The position numbers and the translations under genes are program-made. From NCBI RefSeq assembly GCF_002078875.1, contig NC_034438.1, positions 18,091,919 through 18,155,918 of the forward strand: a stretch of DNA of 64,000 nucleotides. Reading direction: 5' to 3'. This DNA comes from Numida meleagris. Taxonomy: Eukaryota > Chordata > Aves > Galliformes > Numididae. Shown piece after piece: positions 24,781-36,700 of the stretch (positions are counted from its first letter, which is position 1; the number at the start of each line of letters is the position of its first letter). The notes under the pieces were generated by a model. It saw only the letters and a program-made list of their open reading frames with translations, searched no databases and was not told the origin of the DNA.

Positions 24781-25082
24781 TGCATTTGGTTCAGCTTTGT
24801 CTGTCATTCCTCTGACTAGTTCAGTCCCTATGCTGATAATTTTTCACACTACCATTGTGAGTAGGGTTACACTTTTTCCATGCAACAGATAAAATTGATT
24901 TTAGAAACACTTACTGCTGTAATGTTAAACAATTGTTAACAGAGTCACTGAACAGATATCCTTTGCAGAACCCAATTAACTATACCAAGGTACAGAAGAA
25001 CTGTATAATACTGCTGTTGCAAGCAATACATATGAGGTATTTTCTTCTCATTTAATATTTGCTATTACTAGGGCAAATCATG
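24781..25082. other. Short unique spacer between facing CR1 3' ends
   Basis: About 300 bases separate the 3' end of a plus-strand CR1 from the 3' end of a minus-strand CR1. Nothing recognisable lies in it. Confidence 0.6.
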
Positions 25083-26416
25083 AAATGACAGAATGGCTAG
25101 GTTGGAAGGTATCTTAAAGATCATCTACTTCCAAACCCCTACCATGGGCAGGGTTGCCACCCACCAGATCAGGCTGCCCAGCGACCCATCTAACCTGCCC
25201 TTCAGCCCCACCTCCAGGGATGGGGCATCCTCAACCTCTCTGGGCAACTTTTTCCAGTGCCTCATCACCCTCTGAGTAAAGAATTCCCTCCTAAAATCTA
25301 AACTAAATCTCTCTTCTTTTAGTGTAAAGCCTCTCTCCCTTGTTCCGTCACTATCAGGCCATGTAAAAAGTTGATCCCCCTTCTGCTTGTAAGCTCCCTT
25401 CAATTACTTGAAGGTCACAATGAGGTCTCCTCATAGTCTTCTCCAAGCTAAACAAGCCCAACTCCCACATCCTATCCTCATAGGAGAGATGCTCCAGCCT
25501 TTGATCATCTTCATGGCCTCCTCTGGACCTGCTCCAAAAGCTCCACATCCCTCCACAGGGAGCCTCAGGCTTGGACACAGTACTCCAGATGGGGCCTCAT
25601 GAGGGCAGAGTAGTGGAAGACTCTCCTCCCTCTCCCTGCTGGCCACCCCTCTGTTGATGAAGCCCAGGATACTATTGGCCTTCCAGGCTGCAAGTGCACA
25701 CTGCTGGCTCATGTCCAGCTTTTTGTCCATCAGGACCCACAAGTCCTTCATGGCAGGGCTGCTCTTACTGTGTTCTTCTCTTGCTTTGTACACATATCTG
25801 GAATTTCCCTGACCCAAGTGAAACACCTTGCATGTGTCCTTGTTGAACCTGATTAGATTCTTGTGGATTCACTTACCAAATTTGTCCAGATCTCTCTGGA
25901 TAGTGTCCCTTCCTTCCATTGTGTTAACTGTACCACTCAGTTAAGTGTCATCAACAAACTTGCTGAGGGCTCGTTAAATCCCATCATCTATGTAATTGAT
26001 AAAAATGTTACAGAGTGTTTGTCCTGGGATGGACCCCTGGGCACACCACTCATGACTGGTGTCCATCCAGACATAGAGCTGTTGACCACAACTCTCTGGC
26101 TATGACCTTTGAATGAATTCCTTGTTCACCCTTTCAACCTGCATCCTCCAATCAAAAGATTAGGATGTGGTACAGAACCATGTCAAAGGCCTTACAGAAG
26201 TCCAGGTAGACAGCATCACTTGCACTTCCTTTGTTCACTGATGCAGTCACTCCACTGTAGAAGGCCACCGGACTGGTCAGGAGTGATTTGCCCTTGGTGA
26301 AGCTGTGCTGGCTGTCTTGGATCACATCCTCATCTTGTATGTGCCTTAACATCTCTTCCAGGAGGATCTACTCCATGATGTTCCCAGGCATAGACGTGAA
26401 ACTCTCTGGCCTGAAA
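25083..26416 (-). mobile_element. CR1 LINE, 5'-truncated in the reverse transcriptase, minus strand
   Basis: The 3' end is at 25083 ('cagaatggctaggttggaag', reverse sense), followed by the 3' UTR, the C-terminal ORF2 and the palm. It ends near 26416 in the fingers region. About 1.33 kb is present. The octamer tail is shortened to a single degenerate copy, and the many stops suggest an older insertion than 61181-61937. Confidence 0.92.
25125..26352 (-). pseudogene. CR1 ORF2 reverse transcriptase and C-terminal remnant
   Basis: 26152-26352 reads '[20 protein letters not shown]' and '[13 protein letters not shown]', palm motif A with its aspartate kept. Motif C near 25950-25965 reads FVDD followed two codons later by a stop, so the catalytic pair is kept but the frame is broken. 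Downstream frames at 25431-25826 and 25354-25578 (C-terminal region) and 25125-25403 ('MRHWKKLPREVEDAPSLEV') are in different phases, which shows at least two frameshifts. Confidence 0.82.
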
Positions 26417-28239
26417 TTACATGCAGTCAGAATAATGTCTTTCTGCATTATTTAAAATCCTCAAAAAGAAAATAGATTCTAAAAGGAAATCCACTCCTCT
26501 CCCTAATATAACAAGACACTGATTGGATTTATAGAGCTCACTTGCGTTTTGAGCAGACTGGACAGAATTTTGTGTTGTTGGGCCAAGAACCAAGTGCTTT
26601 CTGGTCCTCTTTTCCTCTGACAGCTCTGACAGTTCACATGCCAAAATTTCTGAGAATGTAGAAAAGCAATAGTCAATGAAAAGAGGAAGATGTATCTGCA
26701 CTGATACTAAATCTTTTCTTTTGTCTTTTTTTTTTGAAAATTCTTTTTTTTTTTTTGGCTTTTATTTATATGTCATGTTTAAAGTAAAAAATAAATGATC
26801 AAAAGACATTGGCATCACTATTAATAACACAGCTGAATGTTTACCGCTTTAAAGCAAGCAGTAAGAACTCAGGCAAGCAGGCAGTCATTTTTGGAAACAA
26901 TGTCAGGACACTGACAGCTCTCACCAAAAATCTTTAGCCAGTCACTGATACTCAATATATCAGTCTTCTGTAATCCTAGCCCTTGTTAAAGATGAAGGGC
27001 AGTGTTGCAACTCATGTGTTTAGTACAGTTGATACATATTATGGCCAATGTCAGATGCTAAACCTTAATAACAGATTTCTACAGCAGCAAAAAGCACTAC
27101 AAGACTAACATCTTCCATCTCAGACTCTTTCATTTTTTGTAGGTATGTCCTGTAGCTGGTGTTTCAGCAGTGTTTAAGATAACATGCCACTTGCTGAAAT
27201 GTTTTCTTTGAACATTTGCAGCTTTGTTAAATTTTATCCATCTAATCTGAAATTTTTACTCCTAGAGATGAGTCATTGCAACAATATGAGGAACATTTCA
27301 TTCAAAATACTTTGCTCTCCACAATCAAAGACAAAGTAGTGTTTCCCATGTTAGAAAATTTTGGAAATTTCTTGTACCTTACATTTACAGTCTAGCAAAT
27401 TTGTAGCATATATAACGGTCTATCTGTCTATCTGAGACATTCTCCAAAGTTGTATCTGTGGGATGCCACAGGAGGTAAAAGGTAATGGTGCAGGAACGAG
27501 GATCAGAAACAGAGATGTGATGTTTTCAGCGTTTCCTTTGACTTCACTTTTGTACAGACAATGAGAACGTGGTAAAAGTCCCTCACTTACATGAAGAAAA
27601 TGCAAGAGGTAAATGTGGGAGAAGGATGCAGAGGGAGAGGGAAGTACTTGGTATGATGAGGCTGTAATAGAGGTCCATGGAAGAGCTAGGAAGAGACTGA
27701 GATTAAAGAAGGAGCACAGAGAAGAGAGGGTTTGGATGTGAAACATATGTGAACCGTGAGTCTAATAAACCAATTAAATGAAAAGCTTATGAGGGAGACA
27801 CAAGTTGAGTGAAACTGAGACTGCCAAACCAAGTGATACAGACTTGCTACAGAATGCTGAAGAGGAGTCTGGGGCACACTGGTTGCAAAAAATGTTATGG
27901 AGAAGAGTGGCATGAAGTTTGGATTGCAATGCATGCCATTCTTTTATGTAGCTCTCTGTGCATTTGTTAAGGGTATGTCATAGCCAGTGCATCACCACAC
28001 AGAATTAAAATCTCTGTTAAAATTTAAAAGCAGAGAGAACATGGAAAGAAACACTGCATGGAATTTCCAGCACTGCTGGAATGCAAATCCTGAAGTCAGG
28101 TTAGAAATCCTTATCTGTATGAGACTAGGTCTTGCATTCATTTGTTAAATGAAATTATTTAAACCAAGGATGCTGGAGGGAAGAACAAAAATTAAAAGTA
28201 TAACTCAGCCCTTTGTCATCAGCATAAAATGACAGTTAT

Positions 28240-28253
28240 GTTTCCATAGCAAT
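28240..28253 (+). promoter_or_regulatory. X-box-like (RFX) site, one mismatch
   Basis: GTTTCCATAGCAAT fits the RFX X-box pattern GTTNCC-AT-RGNAAC except at the last base. RFX-family factors bind such sites in promoters and enhancers, notably of ciliary genes. It lies 83 bases from a perfect X-box palindrome, which is why it is listed. No gene is seen within the window, so only a distal role could be suggested. Confidence 0.3.
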
Positions 28254-28322
28254 AGAAACCAGTGAATGAGTCACTCATACAGAATGCCAGTTAACACATC
28301 CAACTCCTTGACATGACTTCAG

Positions 28323-28336
28323 GTTGCTATAGCAAC
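28323..28336. promoter_or_regulatory. Perfect palindromic X-box-like (RFX) site
   Basis: GTTGCTATAGCAAC is a 14-bp perfect palindrome and satisfies the RFX dimer pattern GTTRCY-AT-RGYAAC at every position. The flanking AT-rich sequence has no other structure. Occupancy cannot be judged from sequence. Confidence 0.4.
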
Positions 28337-29298
28337 TATTTTTGTACGAGTGTATCAAGTTATTATTATTAATTACAAATGGTGTCAAAGGAGTTGTAGT
28401 TCTTGTGATTCCATTAATGTCCTTATATCCTTATGCACTTGCTCATTAAGATCTTCTTGTAAGAGTTGAGAAGGCAAATCTGTGCATAACACATTTATCC
28501 CAGCATCAGGGGCATAAGTCCAGTGCACCACTTCAGGCTACAGGAGGTGTGCTTTGGAACGATGTGGGTATTGCTGCCGAGGCAGTCACAGTCTCTTGTG
28601 TTTCCTCAGGAACACTGTCAGCTGGAAGAACTGGTGCTATGCATCTCAATGAATTTGCACAGTTATGTATAAATAGCTTATAATAAATAGGGAAACCTGG
28701 GGAATCCTATGCTCAGTTTCGATTTTATCTCAGAATGTACATCTTTAGGAAGAACAGTGATCTGAAGTAACAGTGTAAATAAGACCCTTTGACACATGAA
28801 CAAAGACTTGTCATACAGCATGTATTTGAGTGAAGACTAGTATCTTAATTTGGTTTTCTGCGGGAGGAGTCTGAAGGATTAACTAATTTTGCTTTGCCTT
28901 TTTTTTTTATCCGGCACTTATGCTCTTTCCTGTTAACAACACTCTTGTATAAATAAGACTCTTTCATGAGCAAGGTCAAAGCTATAGTAATCCCTTCAAA
29001 TCTCACTGGGGAAGTAGGACTCGTGCTTTCTGCTGTGTTCTCCTCAGATACAGCTGATGGAGGTAGGATGAGGTTCCAGTTTTGAACCAGCAGATTACTT
29101 CCCAGCCTAAATCACTTGTGCAAAACTCAACCAGCTTCCACTTAATGAGATTTTCCTAGACCACTCAGAGAGACAAAGGTGCTGTACCAAAATTGGTAGA
29201 TATTGTCTTCCAGTTCTGAAGGATTCGGTAGGTCAGCCAGGTTTACAATCATACTTCTGCTCAGTGTTTAACTTCTTGCAGTAATCTTAAGCATTTTA

Positions 29299-29420
29299 AC
29301 AGAATCACAGAATGGTTGGGGCTGTATGGAGGTCTAACCACTCCTGGTCAAGTAGAAACATCTTGAGCAGGGTGCCCTGGACCAGTCCTTGTATCCTTTT
29401 GAGATGTCCCACCAACCAAA
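29299..29420 (-). mobile_element. Diverged CR1 LINE 3' end scrap
   Basis: 'acagaatcacagaatggttg' at 29300-29320 is the reverse complement of a CR1 3' end. It is followed by 'ggaggtctaaccactcctgg' and 'gagcagggtgccctggaccag', which track the antisense of a CR1 3' region in decayed form. Similarity fades near 29420. About 120 bp is recognisable. Confidence 0.65.
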
Positions 29421-30948
29421 TGCCCAATATGTCTTTAGCTCCTTAAACACAATTTGCAAAGCCTTTGTAACTGGTTTGCAAAAGGACTTCTTAACTGTGT
29501 CAAAATCATGACAGGGCTGGCTAGTCACTGGGACACCATCTACAGTGTCTTGACAGGCTGTGTCCCCAGTAGTACGAGTGTGGTAATACTCAAGAGACTC
29601 AATCAGAGCACAGATTGCTCTGCAGCTCATTCCTCATACATATAGCCCCAAAGCACATATATTAAGCAAAGGGAGGAGAGGTGTTTCTTCCCAGAAAGAA
29701 GTAACACCTTCTTGCATTGCCATAGATACTAAAATCTTGCATGGATTCTAAAAGTGAGTGGACAAGTTCATTGAAAATAATATACTGAGAAGTTTTAAAG
29801 GAAAAGTTATTCCTGTACTGCTAAACAAAACAAAGCCAGAGTACTGAGAGCAGTCAAAGTCAGTCACCTTTGTCTACGCTATATTACACTTATATCCCTC
29901 TCTCAGAACCCCCTTTTGTTTTACTTAAAGCTTTCTGTGGTCTCTCAACATTGTAACACAATTTGTGATGGAGTAGAAGTAGCTGAAATTGAATAACGTG
30001 CATAAATTTGCAGCCTGTATCTCAGGGCATTCACACAGTTAAGAAACTTCATTGACACTGAAGGGTCCAGAGCTCAAACTCTCTCCTCAGCCCAGATCAA
30101 AATGGCACTCCTAGTGCTGTAAAGGATCTCCTTTTTGAGAGACTAATTTTGGGAAGCATCAGTCTCTTCTGGTTCCATTCCTCTAATGTTTCCAAAGCAT
30201 TCACTATTGACAGGGTACTTAGCTGGATGGACAGTGGTCTGGCTGAATACAGCCATTCTTAAGTTTGTCAAGTTGCCCCACATGTAGGAGCCCTGCTAGG
30301 AAGCCTTGTTATGACACTGAATGAAAGAATTGACTCTGATTGTGCAGTGGCAATTTCCTCCTTTCTAGGACCACACTCATGCTGTTATGAATGAATCTGG
30401 CAGCTGGCTGAGCTCTTTTGTTCCAGCCCACATCTTTTCTTCAGTTGAATTTCTAGGGTATCCCTGCATAACAGGGAAAGAGAAAACTTTAGAGAGCATA
30501 GCATCAGCATTAACCAAGTATAATTCATAACTATTCATGGTCACAGCCTACTTTGCATCTAAAAAGTGAGAGTTCAACACAAGGCATATTGTGTTTCTAT
30601 ACTTTGCTGAGATGTATGAAAAATTGTAATGTCTTCTAGCCATGACCTTAACACACATGCTTTCTAAATAATGTTGTTTTAATGTTTGACCCTTGTGCTC
30701 TGTCTTCCCTTGGGACCTGAACAATTATTAAGCTGAATGCTGCAGCTAAGTGTTTTGAGCAGGCTTTCTGCTGTGCTTTCCTTATAATAGCCAGCTTGTT
30801 TTCTGTAAACGATGCAGAAGGTAATTATGTCATGTTACTAGATAGACAGTCATCTTTTCTCCTGAGCAGCCCTCCTTGGAAACAGGTAGTGAAAATAATG
30901 AAGGAGAAGGGAGAGATGGATCCTCCAGATCCACATAAGATATACATA

Positions 30949-31028
30949 TCTGGAGATATATCAGTATATAACTATAAATAGATATATATTGATATTAGTA
31001 TATGGTTATATTCTGATATCTCTCCATA
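30949..31028. repeat. Long imperfect inverted repeat, pre-miRNA-sized hairpin
   Basis: 30952-30976 pairs with 31001-31025 at 22 of 25 positions, with a 24-nt loop, giving a stem-loop of about 75-80 nt. The sequence is AT-rich and the stem includes short GGAGA/TCTCC ends. The size and near-perfect stem resemble a microRNA precursor, but AT-rich DNA produces such folds by chance and there is no expression evidence. Confidence 0.6.
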
Positions 31029-31281
31029 GCTGTGATTCTCTAGATGCTTTCAGTTACGTTCTTCCTTGGTTTATCTTGTTGACATGACAGAAGCCTGAAA
31101 AGTGTAATTGCTCACCATGACAAGTGGGTTGCAAACACCCAGTTAATGTTCATAAAGCTCAGGTAAATCTAAATAGGAAAGTACAGTACAGAGATGTAGT
31201 GTAGTGCTGATTTCTGCCTAGGCTGCAAGACCTTGTAAACTATGAAATAATTTACCTTGTTTTCCAGGGCTCCGTGCTCTG

Positions 31282-31318
31282 CAGTGTACTAGCCACATTG
31301 TAAGTGGCTAGTACACTG
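31282..31318. repeat. Perfect 15-bp hairpin, 7-nt loop
   Basis: CAGTGTACTAGCCAC at 31282-31296 is followed after 7 bases by its exact reverse complement at 31304-31318. The arms are of mixed composition, so low complexity does not explain them. This is either a recent template-switch event or a conserved structural element. Confidence 0.9.
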
Positions 31319-33193
31319 GTAAGTGCTATGCCTTCTCTGAAGACTATTAAGAAAAGGTCAAGAACAGATAGGATATGTAGGAGGGGAATTAACTGCAACA
31401 ACAAAAGAGCAGCACAAACAGGAAACTAACAATAACCCTGAGTGTACATACTGTGGTTTTATTTCAGTGGATATAAATGGCTTTACTAGAGTGCTTGGAA
31501 CCATTACAGTCTCATTACGTATTATGTCATGGAGACACATAGGTCATGCTGCAAGTAAGTAACAGTTTTGGGAATAATTTTCCTCAGTCCTTAGACTTAT
31601 TAGAGGTCACAAGGCCTTTTAGGTGAGAGGAAATGTCTGACATGTTTTTTTCTTTCATTTTCTTTTTGCAGTATGTCAGAATATCTGGAGCAGATGTACA
31701 CCATACACACACAGCAATACACAAGAACACATATTCCTAAGACATAATTTTATTTAATTATTTGTAGAAGTCTCTATTCTAATCTAAATAATCCATTCTA
31801 GATATAGCTGAGATTATTTCATCCCATCTCCCCCTCTGCTGTGGAAATAAATCTGGTAAACACTAGCCAGATCCAGAAGCTCTCCTATGGTTGGATCAGT
31901 ATGGAGTTATATTGCTGGGAACTTCCAAGTAGTTCACTGCATTTCAGATGGTGATTCTTCTACGATTTTGGAGATATTGCATATTAATGCACTGGGCCAT
32001 CTTTAGTTTCTCTCAATAAATGTCTTAGGACATGAAAATTCACTTACTAACTTCCCTCGTCTTTCTTCTTCTATCACAATAGATTTGTGCCAAAGGAAAA
32101 AAAATGAATTTTTAGTAATTTTTGTCTTTTGAACTGAACATATGAAAGGAGAAGCAGACTTTTTTTTAGAGCAGGTACTGTCACACAGACAGATGCTGGT
32201 AACCACTGCAGAATCTCAGAACATTACCTGCAATCACAGAGGGAAAAGTGTGTGTGTGCAAAATGTGGCTCCTCTCTGCTACTCTAAAAACACATCAGGA
32301 ATTTGCACAACTTTCCGGGTAAAACAGCATTACGAGGCTATCAGCAAGGTCGAAAGATCCACTCATCTACATCACTTAGCTATTACTGCACCTGTGGGCC
32401 ATACATCCATTAGGACCTTGCTTGCATTTTCCTACAGAATTTTAGTATGACCCATTATAAACCACCTCTCAGCATGGACTGGCCTGAAGTAGACTGGCAC
32501 CTAGCGCTCTGTGTAGCTTCCAGCTCTCCCCTCCTGCCTTCCTGGGATGACATGAGATGGAAAGGATGACATGGGATACTTATGAGTGCCTTTCCAGAGG
32601 GCTGGAAGGACACCTTTTGAAAAGCCAAATGCAATCGGATTGCAAGAAATGTGCTATTATTAGCAAAGATAATTAAAAGCATATTTTTACCATCTGTTTT
32701 TCTCCTACCTGTTTCAGACTTTTTTCTTGAAATCTTTTGCAAGCATTTGTCATGTTTTGTTCCAGCAGTGAGAAAAACAACAGTGCCTCACTTGTCTTAT
32801 TAGGAAAACGTGTGACTTAGCACCTCCTGGACAGAGCATTGCCTTTAACTGTGCAAAAACATTAAAATACATCATTTTACAGCCAAACACTCCCATTGGT
32901 GCTGTAGAACAAGAGGTAGACAGAGCCAAACTCATTACTTAATCACAGACATTTATTGTTAGAACAGAGAAGTCAAAATACAGTAATCATTAACCCAAAT
33001 GATTTTTAGAACACACAGTTTACAGGGGTTTTCTTCAAGTGAATAGTTATCAAGAGTGATCTGTTTTTCACTGCAGGAAGTAAACATGGTAGCAGCCCTT
33101 AAATACTTCTCCTCGATCCACGAAGCCTTGCTGAAGTGAGTAGGTGGGAGGCTGGACATAAAACATCGGAATAGGTCACCTTGAGTGCTTACT

Positions 33194-33769
33194 TCAACTT
33201 CCATAAACCTTGCTGTGATAGTTGACACAGCCTCTCTCACACACAAATATGGAAATGCACGTTCCCCTTTGGGAAATATTAGCATTTGATGGGGGTGGTG
33301 GTATATTTAAGGTATGAAATCTTGTATTTTCCCTAGAAAATAGTTTTTGAAACCACATCTTTGAGCTTTCAGAAAAGACCTTATTCTGATTTGGGGGAGA
33401 ATTTACACTGGGTCCAAATAAACAAAATAATGCTGAAACATCATTCAGTGACTCTTTAGTTTTGCCTTTAATACTGCTACAAAATAAGCACATGTAAGTT
33501 GACTTACGGGTTAACTGCGGGGATAGGAGATCCGTGCAAGGCCACACAGTGAGTTTATGCCAAGTAACAACAAATCCAAAGAGTACTGATCTTCTGCATC
33601 CTGCCTTTATCCAGCATGCAACCTTTCCTTTAAATTTGCTTATCTCCAAGCTGTATCTTTTTGCAATATAAACAGCACAGAAATAACATTTTATTTCAAT
33701 TAAGAGACTTAGGAAAGCAAACATTAACCAGTGTTGTGTAGTATGGTTCTCACTCTCTCCAGAAAACAA
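33194..33769 (-). other. Unassigned 191-codon open frame, probably chance
   Basis: The frame opens with ATG at 33769 and stays open for 191 codons. The predicted protein has a hydrophobic stretch near residues 15-35 ('LMFAFLSLLIEIKCYFCAVY'), many cysteines and no motif I recognise. It overlaps no transposon. No splice structure, Kozak context or neighbouring exon supports it. I list it only because it is the longest frame here not belonging to a repeat. Confidence 0.12.
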
Positions 33770-36700
33770 GAACTCCTGGTTCCCATAATGGTCTGGGAAA
33801 ATGGGTTACTGAGTCAGAAAATAAATGCGTGGGCATCCCCAGTGGCCCTAGTAATGTTGTTCACTACTACACTGAGCAAATTTCCTAAGGAAAAAATATT
33901 TTGTTCTGTCTGGGAATTGGTTTCCAGCTTGTAGTCAGTGACAGGTTCTTTTACTGCAAATTCTCAGGCCTCCCATCAGCATTACATGAGTCTTTGAAGA
34001 AAAGAGATTTAATAAATGTGTTAAGGAGCTTTAGCCTACATTAAAATTTGTATTCCCTCAAAAAATATTTTTCTGCAAATTGATAAACTTCTATTAATGA
34101 CAGAAAAATATTTAAGGATTTATTTCTTCATTGTGCTAAGTACTGTCACATAACTAGAAAAGTACTTGAACATGTAAGTAGGTTAACAATTCGTCTTGCT
34201 GACAATGGCTAAACTATTCATACTGCTAAGTTTGTTAAATCAGACTATGTGACATTAGTTTAGACTTAGCAATCAGTAAAGTTATAAGAGATGTAAATAT
34301 GTGGAACTGAAAACAAAATCTTATTTTTCTTACTCTTTTTCTGTTAGTGGACATTAGCACACTTTTTATTCTTTTTCTATTGAAATTGAGCTGCTGTGCA
34401 GCAAAGAATACAAAATTCAAGGGAACAGCAAGACAATGAGAAAACAGCATGACTTAAGAACATGGACAGGGTTGGTGTTTGGGCTGGATAAAAGATGTTG
34501 TTTTACCATCCTGCTGCAAGCACTGTGAGCGCACTGAGGGCCATGTAGGCAGCTCTGTTCCCCCAAACTCTTGCAGGGGGATCTCTGCCATTCAGTGTCT
34601 CACAGACTCTGTGCCAGAAAACAGCATCGTGATTTGATTCTTCCTCACCATGCTTTCTTGCCTTAGATTCCATGCAAATGATACAAGGCAAATGATATCC
34701 CTCAGAAGCTGCAAAAATTCAGTATACATATATATAGATATTTCCAGAAAAAGTATTTGATATCTTTGTTTTAAAGACTTCAACATGCAATAAATTCATT
34801 ATCTGCTGCTGTAAACTGTTCCATATGCCTAATTGCCCCTCAGAGACCTGCAGGAATTTTCCTTTTATTCCAAAGCTGAATTTGTCCAATTCATATTTTT
34901 TTTGCCACAAAATTTTGTTATGGCTGTTAGCACAAGTGAAAATGCCCTGACTGACAAATCTCTTCCATATAAAAGTACACACCCAGACACAACAGCCCAG
35001 TCACCTTTTTGCCTTTGCTTTGATAAGCTGAACATAGAGATTTTTTTTAAGTCTTGTTTGCAGCATAATTTCATCTACAAACACATTTATGAACTTTGTC
35101 TTTAACAAGGACATTAAGCTTGACCCTGTATTAATCTGGACGTTGATTTTTTTTTTTATTTTTTTTTGGATGAAGAATCCAGTACATAGTTTCAGAAATA
35201 TTTATTTGAGCTTCAAGGACTTTACAAATCAAACTTTTTGTCTCTAAAAGTTTTTTTATTTAAAATCATTTCTTTTATGACAACATTTTGGACCATCACT
35301 CCACACTTTTCAGAACTGAGGTTTTACCCCTAAGCCTTGTTCATTATTAGAAATTTATTATTATCACTGTCCATTTTATATGGAGAAACTTTGATCCATT
35401 TTTCTTTGTTTCTCCTCCCAGTTCTTCAACTGTTTAATTAGAAAACTGCCATAACCTCACATCTCAGAAAACCCATGTGATAAGAAGAGAAACTAAAAAA
35501 ATAGATGGGTTACTAATATGCAGAGTCCTGTGGACTGGTCTTGAGAGGGTCTCTTCCAAACATAACTTTCCACTCTGGACAAGATATAGTAATTGCAGAT
35601 CTATTAGGTCTTTCTGTGGTCATAGTATTAAGGAAATAAATTGAAATTACCATATTTTTAGTGGTCTTAATCCAGGTCCAGGGATGTCCTTGACTTGCCA
35701 GGTGTTTCTAGCTCCTTATGAAAGGCAATGGGACAAAACTTCTGAGCGGTTTCTAAGCACAGGGGCTAAGAGGAACAGAGCTGCTGAATGCTACCAGAAA
35801 TGAGATGTTTCTGCACATACCAGAAAAGAAGAGCTTCAGGTATCTGGGAAACTTTAAAAATGAGAGCTGAAGACATTATGAAGCATAGGTGCCTCCAGGT
35901 TTATCCAGTAATCAGAGAACAGGTTTTTGAATGAAAATCTTGAATATACAGACCTTCATTCTGCCTTTATCCCATCTTAGATATACTAATCTTTCCTCTA
36001 TGTAAGTATCTAAGAAAATGGATCTGGTTATAGGGTAGTGTCATATAGATATTGAGGCACTGAGAGGTTTCTGTAGCTGTATCAAATGCATGGTAGCTAT
36101 GCAAATTCATGGGCTCTGTGTAATTGTATCTTCTCATGCAGTGTTTCCTGCACCTCTGTCATTTCACTACTTAATAATCCACAGCTCAATTATACCAGCG
36201 TATCTGAGGACTACAGTGGATATATGCCACCTTAAGGAGCACAACTTCTGGGCTAGGGAAAGTGGTTTAAGCTCATAAATCCTCAACTCAGGGCAAGATG
36301 TATCCCATTGGAGATTTTCTCCACTAAAAACACACTTCAGTATACTCAGCAGGCTGGCAAAACTTTCTCTCAGGATTTGGTGTTCATAAGCTTGACTGAT
36401 CTCTAGCCATTTCTTGCTTTGGTTCCACTCTTGTCAAATGAAGGAGTTATTCACAGTCACAGCATCTGTTTTCTTCAGCACACAAGGGTTTTGAAGCCAT
36501 TTTAAACCCTTTAATTTTTAGACTTTAATAAAGAAAAAGGTTTATTTTTCCAATGAAAATAAAAGTGCTCAAAAGTTGAAACAGGGCCCTTTTAACCTCC
36601 TTTAACTTTCAGATTTAAAAAATCCTGTTATTTTTACAACAAATAGTTTATTAGTAAAAGCTCAGCTTAATATTATCGGTGACCAGAATCACTAGAGCAA

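Larger units (their letters stand above)
26417..29298. other. AT-rich intergenic sequence with paired X-box-like sites
   Basis: No gene or transposon recognised. Interrupted T-runs lie at about 26728-26757. A purine-rich stretch lies at 27590-27740, whose minus-strand frames are low complexity. Two RFX-like sites lie at 28240-28253 and 28323-28336. Confidence 0.55.
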
